Assembly (NCBI RefSeq): GCF_000003605.2 | Contig: NW_003155253.1 | Span: 1-23,666, forward strand | DNA length: 23,666 nucleotides | Direction: 5' to 3' | DNA from: Saccoglossus kowalevskii | Taxonomy: Eukaryota; Hemichordata; Enteropneusta; Harrimaniidae | Shown here: one piece after another, positions 1 through 13,145 of the stretch | Numbering within the stretch: the stretch's first letter is position 1 | Layout: every line of letters begins with the position of its first letter | Position numbers and translations under genes: made by a program | Notes under the pieces: generated by a model | The model's database searches: none | What the model was told of the DNA's origin: nothing | The model's input: only the letters and a program-made list of their open reading frames with translations

Positions 1-3
1 TAA

Positions 4-13
4 TTTATCAACA
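4..13 (+). repeat. Left arm of 10-bp inverted repeat flanking the satellite
   Basis: TTTATCAACA here is the exact reverse complement of TGTTGATAAA at 21321-21330, which begins where the satellite ends. The two arms enclose the whole array plus about 270 bp of left flank. They might be termini of a mobile element that carries the satellite, or a chance match in AT-rich DNA. No target-site duplication could be established because the left arm lies 3 bases from the window edge. Confidence 0.35.
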
Positions 14-22
14 TTAAAAACA

Positions 23-56
23 ATCAACAAACATGTAATCTGTCATATTTGTTGAT
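23..56. repeat. Imperfect 13-bp-arm hairpin
   Basis: ATCAACAAACATG (23-35) and CATATTTGTTGAT (44-56) are inverted copies with one mismatch, separated by the 8-base loop TAATCTGT. The stem shares the ATCAACA word with the 10-bp arm at 4-13, so this left flank contains nested copies of a short inverted motif. Subterminal hairpins of this kind occur in non-autonomous transposons, but nothing else here proves that origin. Confidence 0.5.
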
Positions 57-65
57 GTTGAAACG

Positions 66-86
66 TTATATATTTGCAGGGTAAGT
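66..86 (+). promoter_or_regulatory. Compact acceptor-donor pair (possible recursive splice point or 1-nt exon)
   Basis: The sequence TATATATTTGCAG, then G, then GTAAGT puts an acceptor-like AG (78-79) one base before a full consensus donor (81-86). A conventional exon ending at position 80 would have to be extremely short: in the phase required by the exon at 21409, an in-frame TGA lies at 59-61, and the only AG after it is at 78-79. If used, the site would contribute a single G, which with GA at 21409-21410 would give a glycine codon if the previous exon ends at a codon boundary. It may equally be a chance juxtaposition. Confidence 0.25.
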
Positions 87-284
87 AAAATAAGCATACA
101 CAAACATAAAGTGAAAATGTAACATGGAAACTAATTATCTTTATTTTAAATTATATTTGTTCTACCACTACAAATGAATACAATAAAGTTTACAAATGTA
201 TGTATAAGATATGTACAATATTACCATGAAAAAAAACTCCAGTCTGTGGTTGAAACGTCTTTTTTGAAGAAAGCACAACTAAAA
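87..284. other. AT-rich left flank of satellite, no gene seen
   Basis: This stretch is AT-rich intronic sequence without a convincing open frame, repeat or RNA gene. Immediately before the array, CACAACT (274-280) followed by AAAATATCC resembles a satellite unit with an internal deletion. The array edge may therefore contain a decayed partial copy, and the true boundary could lie about 10 bp further left than 285. Confidence 0.6.
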
Positions 285-417
285 TATCCAGGGTGGGAAG
301 GTCCAGCATACACAACTGTTTGCTATGCTAAGCTATCCAGGGTGGGAAGGTCCAGCATACACAACTGTTTGCTATGCTAAGCTATCCAGGGTGGGAAGGT
401 CCAGCATACACAACTGT

Positions 418-866
418 TTTCCATGCTAAGCTATCCAGGGTGGGAAGGTCCAGCATACACAACTGTTTGCTATGCTAAGCTATCCAGGGTGGGAAGGTCC
501 AGCATACACAACTGTTTGCTATGCTAAGCTATCCAGGGTGGGAAGGTCCAGCATACACAACTGTTTGCCATGCTAAGCTATCCAGGGTGGGAAGGTCCAG
601 CATACACAACTGTTTGCTATGCTAAGCTATCCAGGGTGGGAAGGTCCAGCATACACAACTGTTTTCCATGCTAAGCTATCCAGGGTGGGAAGGTCCAGCA
701 TACACAACTGTTTGCTATGCTAAGCTATCCAGGGTGGGAAGGTCCAGCATACACAACTGTTTTCCATGCTAAGCTATCCAGGGTGGGAAGGTCCAGCATA
801 CACAACTGTTTGCCATGCTAAGCTATCCAGGGTGGGAAGGTCCAGCATACACAACTGTTTTCCATG
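418..866. repeat. Left-edge satellite sub-domain rich in TTCCATG units
   Basis: Four of the first twelve unit junctions are of the TTCCATG type (near 418, 663, 761 and 859). The remaining 20 kb contains only about nine more (near 4876, 5759, 7081, 9780, 10122, 14691, 15328, 19150 and 20719). The edge of the array therefore has its own variant composition, as expected if edges are homogenised less often than the interior. Confidence 0.75.
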
Positions 867-1200
867 CTAAGCTATCCAGGGTGGGAAGGTCCAGCATACA
901 CAACTGTTTGCTATGCTAAGCTATCCAGGGTGGGAAGGTCCAGCATACACAACTGTTTGCTATGCTAAGCTATCCAGGGTGGCAAGGTCCAGCATACACA
1001 ACTGTTTGCCATGCTAAGCTATCCAGGGTGGGAAGGTCCAGCATACACAACTGTTTGCTATGCTAAGCTATCCAGGGTGGGAAGGTCCAGCATACACAAC
1101 TGTTTGCTATGCTAAGCTATCCAGGGTGGGAAGGTCCAGCATACACAACTGTTTGCCATGCTAAGCTATCCAGGGTGGGAAGGTCCAGCATACACAACTG

Positions 1201-1885
1201 TTTGCTATGCTAAGCTATCCAGGGTGGGAAGGTCCAGCATACACAACTGTTTGCTATGCTAAGCTATCCAGGGTGGGAAGGTCCAGCATACACAACTGTT
1301 TGCTATGCTAAGCTATCCAGGGTGGGAAGGTCCAGCATACACAACTGTTTGCTATGCTAAGCTATCCAGGGTGGGAAGGTCCAGCATACACAACTGTTTG
1401 CTATGCTAAGCTATCCAGGGTGGGAAGGTCCAGCATACACAACTGTTTGCTATGCTAAGCTATCCAGGGTGGGAAGGTCCAGCATACACAACTGTTTGCT
1501 ATGCTAAGCTATCCAGGGTGGGAAGGTCCAGCATACACAACTGTTTGCTATGCTAAGCTATCCAGGGTGGGAAGGTCCAGCATACACAACTGTTTGCTAT
1601 GCTAAGCTATCCAGGGTGGGAAGGTCCAGCATACACAACTGTTTGCTATGCTAAGCTATCCAGGGTGGGAAGGTCCAGCATACACAACTGTTTGCTATGC
1701 TAAGCTATCCAGGGTGGGAAGGTCCAGCATACACAACTGTTTGCTATGCTAAGCTATCCAGGGTGGGAAGGTCCAGCATACACAACTGTTTGCTATGCTA
1801 AGCTATCCAGGGTGGGAAGGTCCAGCATACACAACTGTTTGCTATGCTAAGCTATCCAGGGTGGGAAGGTCCAGCATACACAACT
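1201..1885. repeat. Run of near-identical consensus satellite units
   Basis: More than a dozen consecutive units here show the plain GCTATG junction and no substitution I could see. A similar run lies at about 16690-17280. Such homogeneous blocks between variant-rich zones suggest recent local expansion, by unequal exchange or slippage, of a single unit type. Confidence 0.7.
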
Positions 1886-4396
1886 GTTTGCCATGCTAAG
1901 CTATCCAGGGTGGGAAGGTCCAGCATACACAACTGTTTGCTATGCTAAGCTATCCAGGGTGGGAAGGTCCAGCATACACAACTGTTTGCTATGCTAAGCT
2001 ATCCAGGGTGGGAAGGTCCAGCATACACAACTGTTTGCTATGCTAAGCTATCCAGGGTGGGAAGGTCCAGCATACACAACTGTTTGCTATGCTAAGCTAT
2101 CCAGGGTGGGAAGGTCCAGCATACACAACTGTTTGCTATGCTAAGCTATCCAGGGTGGGAAGGTCCAGCATACACAACTGTTTGCTATGCTAAGCTATCC
2201 AGGGTGGGAAGGTCCAGCATACACAACTGTTTGCCATGCTAAGCTATCCAGGGTGGGAAGGTCCAGCATACACAACTGTTTGCTATGCTAAGCTGTCCAG
2301 GGTGGGAAGGTCCAGCATACACAACTGTTTGCCATGTTAAGCTATCCAGGGTGGGAAGGTCCAGCATACACAACTGTTTGCTATGCTAAGCTATCCAGGG
2401 TGGGAAGGTCCAGCATACACAACTGTTTGCTATGCTAAGCTATCCAGGGTGGGAAGGTCCAGCATACACAACTGTTTGCTATGCTAAGCTATCCAGGGTG
2501 GGAAGGTCCAGCATACACAACTGTTTGCCATGCTAAGCTATCCAGGGTGGGAAGGTCCAGCATACACAACTGTTTGCTATGCTAAGCTATCCAGGGTGGG
2601 AAGGTCCAGCATACACAACTGTTTGCTATGCTAAGCTATCCAGGGTGGGAAGGTCCAGCATACACAACTGTTTGCTATGCTAAGCTATCCAGGGTGGGAA
2701 GGCCCAGCATACACAACTGTTTGCTATGCTAAGCTATCCAGGGTGGGAAGGTCCAGCATACACAACTGTTTGCTATGCTAAGCTATCCAGGGTGGGAAGG
2801 TCCAGCATACACAACTGTTTGCCATGCTAAGCTATCCAGGGTGGGAAGGTCCAGCATACACAACTGTTTGCTATGCTAAGCTATCCAGGGTGGGAAGGTC
2901 CAGCATACACAACTGTTTGCCATGCTAAGCTATCCAGGGTGGGAAGGTCCAGCATACACAACTGTTTGCTATGCTAAGCTATCCAGGGTGGGAAGGTCCA
3001 GCATACACAACTGTTTGCTATGCTAAGCTATCCAGGGTGGGAAGGTCCAGCATACACAACTGTTTGCTATGCTAAGCTATCCAGGGTGGGAAGGTCCAGC
3101 ATACACAACTGTTTGCTATGCTAAGCTATCCAGGGTGGGAAGGTCCAGCATACACAACTGTTTGCCATGCTAAGCTATCCAGGGTGGGAAGGTCCAGCAT
3201 ACACAACTGTTTGCTATGCTAAGCTATCCAGGGTGGGAAGGTCCAGCATACACAACTGTTTGCTATGCTAAGCTATCCAGGGTGGGAAGGTCCAGCATAC
3301 ACAACTGTTTGCTATGCTAAGCTATCCAGGGTGGGAAGGCCCAGCATACACAACTGTTTGCTATGCTAAGCTATCCAGGGTGGGAAGGTCCAGCATACAC
3401 AACTGTTTGCTATGCTAAGCTATCCAGGGTGGGAAGGTCCAGCATACACAACTGTTTGCTATGCTAAGCTATCCAGGGTGGGAAGGTCCAGCATACACAA
3501 CTGTTTGCTATGCTAAGCTATCCAGGGTGGGAAGGTCCAGCATACACAACTGTTTGCTATGCTAAGCTATCCAGGGTGGGAAGGTCCAGCATACACAACT
3601 GTTTGCTATGCTAAGCTATCCAGGGTGGGAAGGTCCAGCATACACAACTGTTTGCTATGCTAAGCTATCCAGGGTGGGAAGGTCCAGCATACACAACTGT
3701 TTGCTATGCTAAGCTATCCAGGGTGGGAAGGTCCAGCATACACAACTGTTTGCTATGCTAAGCTATCCAGGGTGGGAAGGTCCAGCATACACAACTGTTT
3801 GCTATGCTAAGCTATCCAGGGTGGGAAGGTCCAGCATACACAACTGTTTGCTATGCTAAGCTATCCAGGGTGGGAAGGTCCAGCATACACAACTGTTTGC
3901 CATGCTAAGCTATCCAGGGTGGGAAGGTCCAGCATACACAACTGTTTGCTATGCTAAGCTATCCAGGGTGGGAAGGTCCAGCATACACAACTGTTTGCTA
4001 TGCTAAGCTATCCAGGGTGGGAAGGTCCAGCATACGCAACTGTTTGCCATGCTAAGCTATCCAGGGTGGGAAGGTCCAGCATACACAACTGTTTGCTATG
4101 CTAAGCTATCCAGGGTGGGAAGGTCCAGCATACACAACTGTTTGCTATGCTAAGCTATCCAGGGTGGGAAGGTCCAGCATACACAACTGTTTGCTATGCT
4201 AAGCTATCCAGGGTGGGAAGGTCCAGCATACACAACTGTTTGCCATGCTAAGCTATCCAGGGTGGGAAGGTCCAGCATACACAACTGTTTGCTATGCTAA
4301 GCTATCCAGGGTGGGAAGGTCCAGCATACACAACTGTTTGCTATGCTAAGCTATCCAGGGTGGGAAGGTCCAGCATACACAACTGTTTGCCATGCT

Positions 4397-4464
4397 AAGC
4401 TATCCAGGGTGGGAAGGTCCAGCATACACAACTGTTTGCTATGCTAAGCTATCCCGGGTGGGAA
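4397..4464. repeat. Linked variant pair GCCATG then atcCcgg (copy 1)
   Basis: A GCCATG junction is followed one unit later by ATCCCGGG at 4451-4458. The same pair recurs at 8128 (75 units on) and at 14511 (205 units on, after correcting for the length changes between). The CCCGGG form creates a CpG that the consensus lacks. Confidence 0.75.
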
Positions 4465-6601
4465 GGTCCAGCATACACAACTGTTTGCTATGCTAAGCTA
4501 TCCAGGGTGGGAAGGTCCAGCATACACAACTGTTTGCTATGCTAAGCTATCCAGGGTGGGAAGGTCCAGCATACACAACTGTTTGCTATGCTAAGCTATC
4601 CAGGGTGGGAAGGTCCAGCATACACAACTGTTTGCCATGCTAAGCTATCCAGGGTGGGAAGGTCCAGCATACACAACTGTTTGCTATGCTAAGCTATCCA
4701 GGGTGGGAAGGTCCAGCATACACAACTGTTTGCCATGCTAAGCTATCCAGGGTGGGAAGGTCCAGCATACACAACTGTTTGCTATGCTAAGCTATCCAGG
4801 GTGGGAAGGTCCAGCATACACAACTGTTTGCTATGCTAAGCTATCCAGGGTGGGAAGGTCCAGCATACACAACTGTTTTCCATGCTAAGCTATCCAGGGT
4901 GGGAAGGTCCAGCATACACAACTGTTTGCTATGCTAAGCTATCCAGGGTGGGAAGGTCCAGCATACACAACTGTTTGCTATGCTAAGCTATCCAGGGTGG
5001 GAAGGTCCAGCATACACAACTGTTTGCTATGCTAAGCTATCCAGGGTGGGAAGGTCCAGCATACACAACTGTTTGCTATGCTAAGCTATCCAGGGTGGGA
5101 AGGTCCAGCATACACAACTGTTTGCTATGCTAAGCTATCCAGGGTGGGAAGGTCCAGCATACACAACTGTTTGCTATGCTAAGCTATCCAGGGTGGGAAG
5201 GTCCAGCATACACAACTGTTTGCTATGCTAAGCTATCCAGGGTGGGAAGGTCCAGCATACACAACTGTTTGCTATGCTAAGCTATCCAGGGTGGGAAGGT
5301 CCAGCATACACAACTGTTTGCCATGCTAAGCTATCCAGGGTGGGAAGGTCCAGCATACACAACTGTTTGCTATGCTAAGCTATCCAGGGTGGGAAGGTCC
5401 AGCATACACAACTGTTTGCTATGCTAAGCTATCCAGGGCGGGAAGGTCCAGCATACACAACTGTTTGCTATGCTAAGCTATCCAGGGTGGGAAGGTCCAG
5501 CATACACAACTGTTTGCTATGCTAAGCTATCCAGGGTGGGAAGGTCCAGCATACACAACTGTTTGCTATGCTAAGCTATCCAGGGTGGGAAGGTCCAGCA
5601 TACACAACTGTTTGCCATGCTAAGCTATCCAGGGTGGGAAGGTCCAGCATACACAACTGTTTGCTATGCTAAGCTATCCAGGGTGGGAAGGTCCAGCATA
5701 CACAACTGTTTGCTATGCTAAGCTATCCAGGGTGGGAAGGTCCAGCATACACAACTGTTTTCCATGCTAAGCTATCCAGGGTGGGAAGGTCCAGCATACA
5801 CAACTGTTTGCTATGCTAAGCTATCCAGGGTGGGAAGGTCCAGCATACACAACTGTTTGCTATGCTAAGCTATCCAGGGTGGGAAGGTCCAGCATACACA
5901 ACTGTTTGCTATGCTAAGCTATCCAGGGTGGGAAGGTCCAGCATACACAACTGTTTGCTATGCTAAGCTATCCAGGGTGGGAAGGTCCAGCATACACAAC
6001 TGTTTGCTATGCTAACCTATCCAGGGCGGGAAGGTCCAGCATACACAACTGTTTGCTATGCTAAGCTATCCAGGGTGGGAAGGTCCAGCATACACAACTG
6101 TTTGCTATGCTAAGCTATCCAGGGTGGGAAGGTCCAGCATACACAACTGTTTGCTATGCTAAGCTATCCAGGGTGGGAAGGTCCAGCATACACAACTGTT
6201 TGCTATGCTAAGCTATCCAGGGTGGGAAGGTCCAGCATACACAACTGTTTGCTATGCTAAGCTATCCAGGGTGGGAAGGTCCAGCATACACAACTGTTTG
6301 CTATGCTAAGCTATCCAGGGTGGGAAGGTCCAGCATACACAACTGTTTGCTATGCTAAGCTATCCAGGGTGGGAAGGTCCAGCATACACAACTGTTTGCT
6401 ATGCTAAGCTATCCAAGGTGGGAAGGTCCAGCATACACAACTGTTTGCTATGCTAAGCTATCCAGGGTGGGAAGGTCCAGCATACACAACTGTTTGCCAT
6501 GCTAAGCTATCCAGGGTGGGAAGGTCCAGCATACACAACTGTTTGCTATGCTAAGCTATCCAGGGTGGGAAGGTCCAGCATACACAACTGTTTGCTATGC
6601 T

Positions 6602-6653
6602 AAGTTATCCAGGGTGGGAAGGTCCAGCATACACAACTGTTTGCCATGATAAG
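6602..6653. repeat. Linked variant pair cTTatcc then gccatgAtaag (copy 1)
   Basis: AAGTTATCC near 6602 is followed one unit later by CCATGATAAG near 6644. The only other CCATGATAAG, near 18272, is preceded by the same AAGTTATCC. The spacing is 237 units after correcting for indels. Two linked rare changes this far apart indicate common descent by block copying and not independent mutation. Confidence 0.8.
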
Positions 6654-9336
6654 CTATCCAGGGTGGGAAGGTCCAGCATACACAACTGTTTGCTATGCTA
6701 AGCTATCCAGGGTGGGAAGGTCCAGCATACACAACTGTTTGCTATGCTAAGCTATCCAGGGTGGGAAGGTCCAGCATACACAACTGTTTGCTATGCTAAG
6801 CTATCCAGGGTGGGAAGGTCCAGCATACACAACTGTTTGCCATGCTAAGCTATCCAGGGTGGGAAGGTCCAGCATACACAACTGTTTGCTATGCTAAGCT
6901 ATCCAGGGCGGGAAGGTCCAGCATACACAACTGTTTGCCATGCTAAGCTATCCAGGGTGGGAAGGTCCAGCATACACAACTGTTTGCTATGCTAAGCTAT
7001 CCAGGGCGGGAAGGTCCAGCATACACAACTGTTTGCTATGCTAAGCTATCCAGGGTGGGATGGTCCAGCATACACAACTGTTTTCCATGCTAAGCTATCC
7101 AGGGTGGGAAGGTCCAGCATACACAACTGTTTGCTATGCTAAGCTATCCAGGGTGGGAAGGTCCAGCATACACAACTGTTTGCCATGCTAAGCTATCCAG
7201 GGTGGGAAGGTCCAGCATACACAACTGTTTGCTATGCTAAGCTATCCAGGGTGGGAAGGTCCAGCATACACAACTGTTTGCTATGCTAAGCTATCCAGGG
7301 TGGGAAGGTCCAGCATACACAACTGTTTGCTATGCTAAGCTATCCAGGGTGGGAAGGTCCAGCATACACAACTGTTTGCTATGCTAAGCTATCCAGGGTG
7401 GGAAGGTCCAGCATACACAACTGTTTGCTATGCTAAGCTATCCAGGGTGGGAAGGTCCAGCATACACAACTGTTTGCTATGTTAAGCTATCCAGGGTGGG
7501 AAGGTCCAGCATACACAACTGTTTGCTATGCTAAGCTATCCAGGGTGGGAAGGTCCAGCATACACAACTGTTTGCTATGCTAAGCTATCCAGGGTGGGAA
7601 GGTCCAGCATACACAACTGTTTGCTATGCTAAGCTATCCAGGGTGGGAAGGTCCAGCATACACAACTGTTTGCTATGCTAAGCTATCCAGGGTGGGAAGG
7701 TCCAGCATACACAACTGTTTGCTATGCTAAGCTATCCAGGGTGGGAAGGTCCAGCATACACAACTGTTTGCTATGCTAAGCTATCCAGGGTGGGAAGGTC
7801 CAGCATACACAACTGTTTGCTATGCTAAGCTATCCAGGGTGGGAAGGTCCAGCATACACAACTGTTTGCTATGCTAAGCTATCCAGGGTGGGAAGGTCCA
7901 GCATACACAACTGTTTGCCATGCTAAGCTATCCAGGGTGGGAAGGTCCAGCATACACAACTGTTTGCTATGCTAAGCTATCCAGGGTGGGAAGGTCCAGC
8001 ATACACAACTGTTTGCTATGCTAAGCTATCCAGGGTGGGAAGGTCCAGCATACACAACTGTTTGCCATGCTAAGCTATCCAGGGTGGGAAGGTCCAGCAT
8101 ACACAACTGTTTGCTATGCTAAGCTATCCCGGGTGGGAAGGTCCAGCATACACAACTGTTTGCTATGCTAAGCTATCCAGGGTGGGAAGGTCCAGCATAC
8201 ACAACTGTTTGCTATGCTAAGCTATCCAGGGCGGGAAGGTCCAGCATACACAACTGTTTGCCATGCTAAGCTATCCAGGGTGGGAAGGTCCAGCATACAC
8301 AACTGTTTGCTATGCTAAGCTATCCAGGGCGGGAAGGTCCAGCATACACAACTGTTTGCCATGCTAAGCTATCCAGGGTGGGAAGGTCCAGCATACACAA
8401 CTGTTTGCTATGCTAAGCTATCCAGGGTGGGAAGGTCCAGCATACACAACTGTTTGCTATGCTAAGCTATCCAGGGCGGGAAGGTCCAGCATACACAACT
8501 GTTTGCTATGCTAAGCTATCCAGGGTGGGAAGGTCCAGCATACACAACTGTTTGCTATGCTAAGCTATCCAGGGTGGGAAGGTCCAGCATACACAACTGT
8601 TTGCCATGCTAAGCTATCCAGGGTGGGAAGGTCCAGCATACACAACTGTTTGCTATGCTAAGCTATCCAGGGTGGGAAGGTCCAGCATACACAACTGTTT
8701 GCTATGCTAAGCTATCCAGGGTGGGAAGATCCAGCATACACAACTGTTTGCTATGCTAAGCTATCCAGGGTGGGAAGGCCCAGCATACACAACTGTTTGC
8801 TATGCTAAGCTATCCAGGGTGGGAAGGTCCAGCATACACAACTGTTTGCTATGCTAAGCTATCCAGGGTGGGAAGGTCCAGCATACACAACTGTTTGCTA
8901 TGCTAAGCTATCCAGGGTGGGAAGGTCCAGCATACACAACTGTTTGCCATGCTAAGCTATCCAGGGTGGGAAGGTCCAGCATACACAACTGTTTGCTATG
9001 CTAAGCTATCCAGGGTGGGAAGGTCCAGCATACACAACTGTTTGCTATGCTAAGCTATCCAGGGTGGGAAGGTCCAGCATACACAACTGTTTGCTATGCT
9101 AAGCTATCCAGGGTGGGAAGGTCCAGCATACACAACTGTTTGCTATGCTAAGCTATCCAGGGTGGGAAGGTCCAGCATACACAACTGTTTGCTATGCTAA
9201 GCTATCCAGGGTGGGAAGGTCCAGCATACACAACTGTTTGCTATGCTAAGCTATCCAGGGTGGGAAGGTCCAGCATACACAACTGTTTGCCATGCTAAGC
9301 TATCCAGGGTGGGAAGGTCCAGCATACACAACTGTT

Positions 9337-9398
9337 TGCTATATGCTAAGCTATCCAGGGTGGGAAGGTCCAGCATACACAACTGTTTGCTATATGCT
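9337..9398. repeat. Two consecutive 51-bp units (TA insertions)
   Basis: CTATATG replaces CTATG at 9339-9345 and again at 9390-9396, so two neighbouring periods measure 51 bp. Single copies of the same insertion are at 11157-11160 and 13910-13913. Because 51 is divisible by 3 and 49 is not, these units briefly keep one reading frame and create the only spurious minus-strand open frame in the array (9251-9433). Confidence 0.9.
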
Positions 9399-11392
9399 AA
9401 GCTATCCAGGGTGGGAAGGTCCAGCATACACAACTGTTTGCTATGCTAAGCTATCCAGGGTGGGAAGGTCCAGCATACACAACTGTTTGCTATGCTAAGC
9501 TATCCAGGGTGGGAAGGCCCAGCATACTCAACTGTTTGCTATGCTAAGCTATCCAGGGTGGGAAGGTCCAGCATACACAACTGTTTGCTATGCTAAGCTA
9601 TCCAGGGTGGGAAGGTCCAGCATACACAACTGTTTGCTATGCTAAGCTATCCAGGGTGGGAAGGTCCAGCATACACAACTGTTTGCCATGCTAAGCTATC
9701 CAGGGTGGGAAGGTCCAGCATACACAACTGTTTGCTATGCTAAGCTATCCAGGGTGGGAAGGTCCAGCATACACAACTGTTTTCCATGCTAAGCTATCCA
9801 GGGTGGGAAGGTGCAGCATACACAACTGTTTGCTATGCTAAGCTATCCAGGGTGGGAAGGTCCAGCATACACAACTGTTTGCCATGCTAAGCTATCCAAG
9901 GTGGGAAGGTCCAGCATACACAACTGTTTGCTATGCTAAGCTATCCAGGGTGGGAAGGTCCAGCATACACAACTGTTTGCTATGCTAAGCTATCCAGGGT
10001 GGGAAGGTCCAGCATACACAACTGTTTGCTATGCTAAGCTATCCAGGGTGGGAAGGTCCAGCATACACAACTGTTTGCTATGCTAAGCTATCCAGGGTGG
10101 GAAGGTCCAGCATACACAACTGTTTTCCATGCTAAGCTATCCAGGGTGGGAAGGTCCAGCATACACAACTGTTTGCTATGCTAAGCTATCCAGGGTGGGA
10201 AGGTCCAGCATACACAACTGTTTGCCATGCTAAGCTATCCAGGGTGGGAAGGTCCAGCATACACAACTGTTTGCTATGCTAAGTTATCCAGGGTGGGAAG
10301 GTCCAGCATACACAACTGTTTGCTATGCTAAGTTATCCAGGGTGGGAAGGTCCAGCATACACAACTGTTTGCCATGCTAAGCTATCCAGGGTGGGAAGGT
10401 CCAGCATACACAACTGTTTGCTATGCTAAGCTATCCAGGGTGGGAAGGTCCAGCATACATAACTGTTTGCTATGCTAAGCTATCCAGGGTGGGAAGGTCC
10501 AGCATACACAACTGTTTGCTATGCTAAGCTATCCAGGGTGGGAAGGTCCAGCATACACAACTGTTTGCCATGCTAAGCTATCCAGGGTGGGAAGGTCCAG
10601 CATACACAACTGTTTGCTATGCTAAGCTATCCAGGGTGGGAAGGTCCAGCATACATAACTGTTTGCTATGCTAAGCTATCCAGGGTGGGAAGGTCCAGCA
10701 TACACAACTGTTTGCTATGCTAAGCTATCCAGGGTGGGAAGGTCCAGCATACACAACTGTTTGCTATGCTAAGCTATCCAGGGTGGGAAGGTCCAGCATG
10801 CACAACTGTTTGCTATGCTAAGCTATCCAGGGTGGGAAGGTCCAGCATACACAACTGTTTGCTATGCTAAGCTATCCAGGGCGGGAAGGTCCAGCATACA
10901 CAACTGTTTGCTATGCTAAGCTATCCAGGGTGGGAAGGTCCAGCATACACAACTGTTTGCTATGCTAAGCTATCCAGGGTGGGAAGGTCCAGCATACACA
11001 ACTGTTTGCTATGCTAAGCTATCCAGGGCGGGAAGGTCCAGCATACACAACTGTTTGCCATGCTAAGCTATCCAGGGTGGGAAGGTCCAGCATACACAAC
11101 TGTTTGCTATGCTAAGCTATCCAGGGTGGGAAGGTCCAGCATACACAACTGTTTGCTATATGCTAAGCTATCCAGGGTGGGAAGGTCCAGCATACACAAC
11201 TGTTTGCTATGTTAAGCTATCCAGGGTGGGAAGGTCCAGCATACACAACTGTTTGCTATGCTAAGCTATCCAGGGTGGGAAGGTCCAGCATACACAACTG
11301 TTTGCCATGCTAAGCTATCCAGGGTGGGAAGGTCCAGCATACACAACTGTTTGCTATGCTAAGCTATCCAGGGTGGGAAGGTCCAGCATACA

Positions 11393-11406
11393 CAACTGTC
11401 AACTGT
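11393..11406. repeat. 7-bp tandem duplication CAACTGT inside the satellite
   Basis: CAACTGT occurs twice in a row, so this period is 56 bp. It is the largest length change in the array. It occurs once only, which marks it as a recent slippage event that has not spread to other units. Confidence 0.95.
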
Positions 11407-13077
11407 TTGCTATGCTAAGCTATCCAGGGTGGGAAGGTCCAGCATACACAACTGTTTGCTATGCTAAGCTATCCAGGGTGGGAAGGCCCAGCATACACAA
11501 CTGTTTGCTATGCTAAGCTATCCAGGGTGGGAAGGTCCAGCATACACAACTGTTTGCTATGCTAAGCTATCCAGGGTGGGAAGGTCCAGCATACACAACT
11601 GTTTGCTATGCTAAGCTATCCAGGGTGGGAAGGTCCAGCATACACAACTGTTTGCTATGCTAAGCTATCCAGGGTGGGAAGGTCCAGCATACACAACTGT
11701 TTGCTATGCTAAGCTATCCAGGGTGGGAAGGTCCAGCATACACAACTGTTTGCTATGCTAAGCTATCCAGGGTGGGAAGGTCCAGCATACACAACTGTTT
11801 GCCATGCTAAGCTATCCAGGGTGGGAAGGTCCAGCATACACAACTGTTTGCTATGCTAAGCTATCCAGGGTGGGAAGGTCCAGCATACACAACTGTTTGC
11901 TATGCTAAGCTATCCAGGGTGGGAAGGTCCAGCATACACAACTGTTTGCTATGCTAAGCTATCCAGGGTGGGAAGGTCCAGCATACACAACTGTTTGCTA
12001 TGCTAAGCTATCCAGGGTGGGAAGGTCCAGCATACACAACTGTTTGCTATGCTAAGCTATCCAGGGTGGGAAGGTCCAGCATACACAACTGTTTGCTATG
12101 CTAAGCTATCCAGGGTGGGAAGGTCCAGCATACACAACTGTTTGCCATGCTAAGCTATCCAGGGTGGGAAGGTCCAGCATACACAACTGTTTGCTATGCT
12201 AAGCTATCCAGGGTGGGAAGGTCCAGCATACACAACTGTTTGCCATGCTAAGCTATCCAGGGTGGGAAGGTCCAGCATACACAACTGTTTGCTATGCTAA
12301 GCTATCCAGGGTGGGAAGGTCCAGCATACACAACTGTTTGCTATGCTAAGCTATCCAGGGTGGGAAGGTCCAGCATACACAACTGTTTGCTATGCTAAGC
12401 TATCCAGGGTGGGAAGGTCCAGCATACACAACTGTTTGCTATGCTAAGCTATCCAGGGTGGGAAGGTCCAGCATACACAACTGTTTGCTATGCTAAGCTA
12501 TCCAGGGTGGGAAGGTCCAGCATACACAACTGTTTGCTATGCTAAGCTATCCAGGGTGGGAAGGTCCAGCATACACAACTGTTTGCTATGCTAAGCTATC
12601 CAGGGTGGGAAGGTCCAGCATACACAACTGTTTGCTATGCTAAGCTATCCAGGGTGGGAAGGTCCAGCATACACAACTGTTTGCTATGCTAAGCTGTCCA
12701 GGGTGGGAAGGTCCAGCATACACAACTGTTTGCTATGCTAAGCTATCCAGGGTGGGAAGGTCCAGCATACACAACTGTTTGCCATGCTAAGCTATCCAGG
12801 GTGGGAAGGTCCAGCATACACAACTGTTTGCTATGCTAAGCTATCCAGGGTGGGAAGGTCCAGCATACACAACTGTTTGCTATGCTAAGCTATCCAGGGT
12901 GGGAAGGTCCAGCATACACAACTGTTTGCTATGCTAAGCTATCCAGGGCGGGAAGGTCCAGCATACACAACTGTTTGCTATGCTAAGCTATCCAGGGTGG
13001 GAAGGTCCAGCATACACAACTGTTTGCTATGCTAAGCTATCCAGGGTGGGAAGGTCCAGCATACACAACTGTTTGCT

Positions 13078-13145
13078 ATGTTAAGCTATCCAGGGTGGGA
13101 AGGTCCAGCATACACAACTCTTTGCTATGCTAAGCTATCTAGGGT
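13078..13145. repeat. Three-variant haplotype gTtaag / aactCttt / atcTagg (copy 1)
   Basis: TGTTAAG, then AACTCTTTG one unit later, then ATCTAGGG appear together. The identical trio recurs at 19941-20005, exactly 140 units downstream after removing one 2-bp insertion. A related pair lacking the CTCTTT change (TGTTAAG then ATCTAGGG) lies at 17834-17897. AACTCTTTG is found only at these two places. Confidence 0.85.

Noticed and set aside
174-380. Small protein starting in the left flank and running into the satellite
   Set aside because: It is a chance open frame; most of it is satellite, and the 49-bp period (1 mod 3) forces a stop after about two units.
9243-9498. Repeat-peptide open frames (LSYPGWEGPAYTTVC type) on + and the matching one on -
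   Set aside because: They exist only because of local +2 indels that keep one frame open for an extra unit. Elsewhere the same frames stop every two units, so there is no coding selection.
11307-11516. Similar open frame at the 7-bp duplication, and another at 21066-21269
   Set aside because: Same cause: length changes in the satellite shift the frame past a stop.
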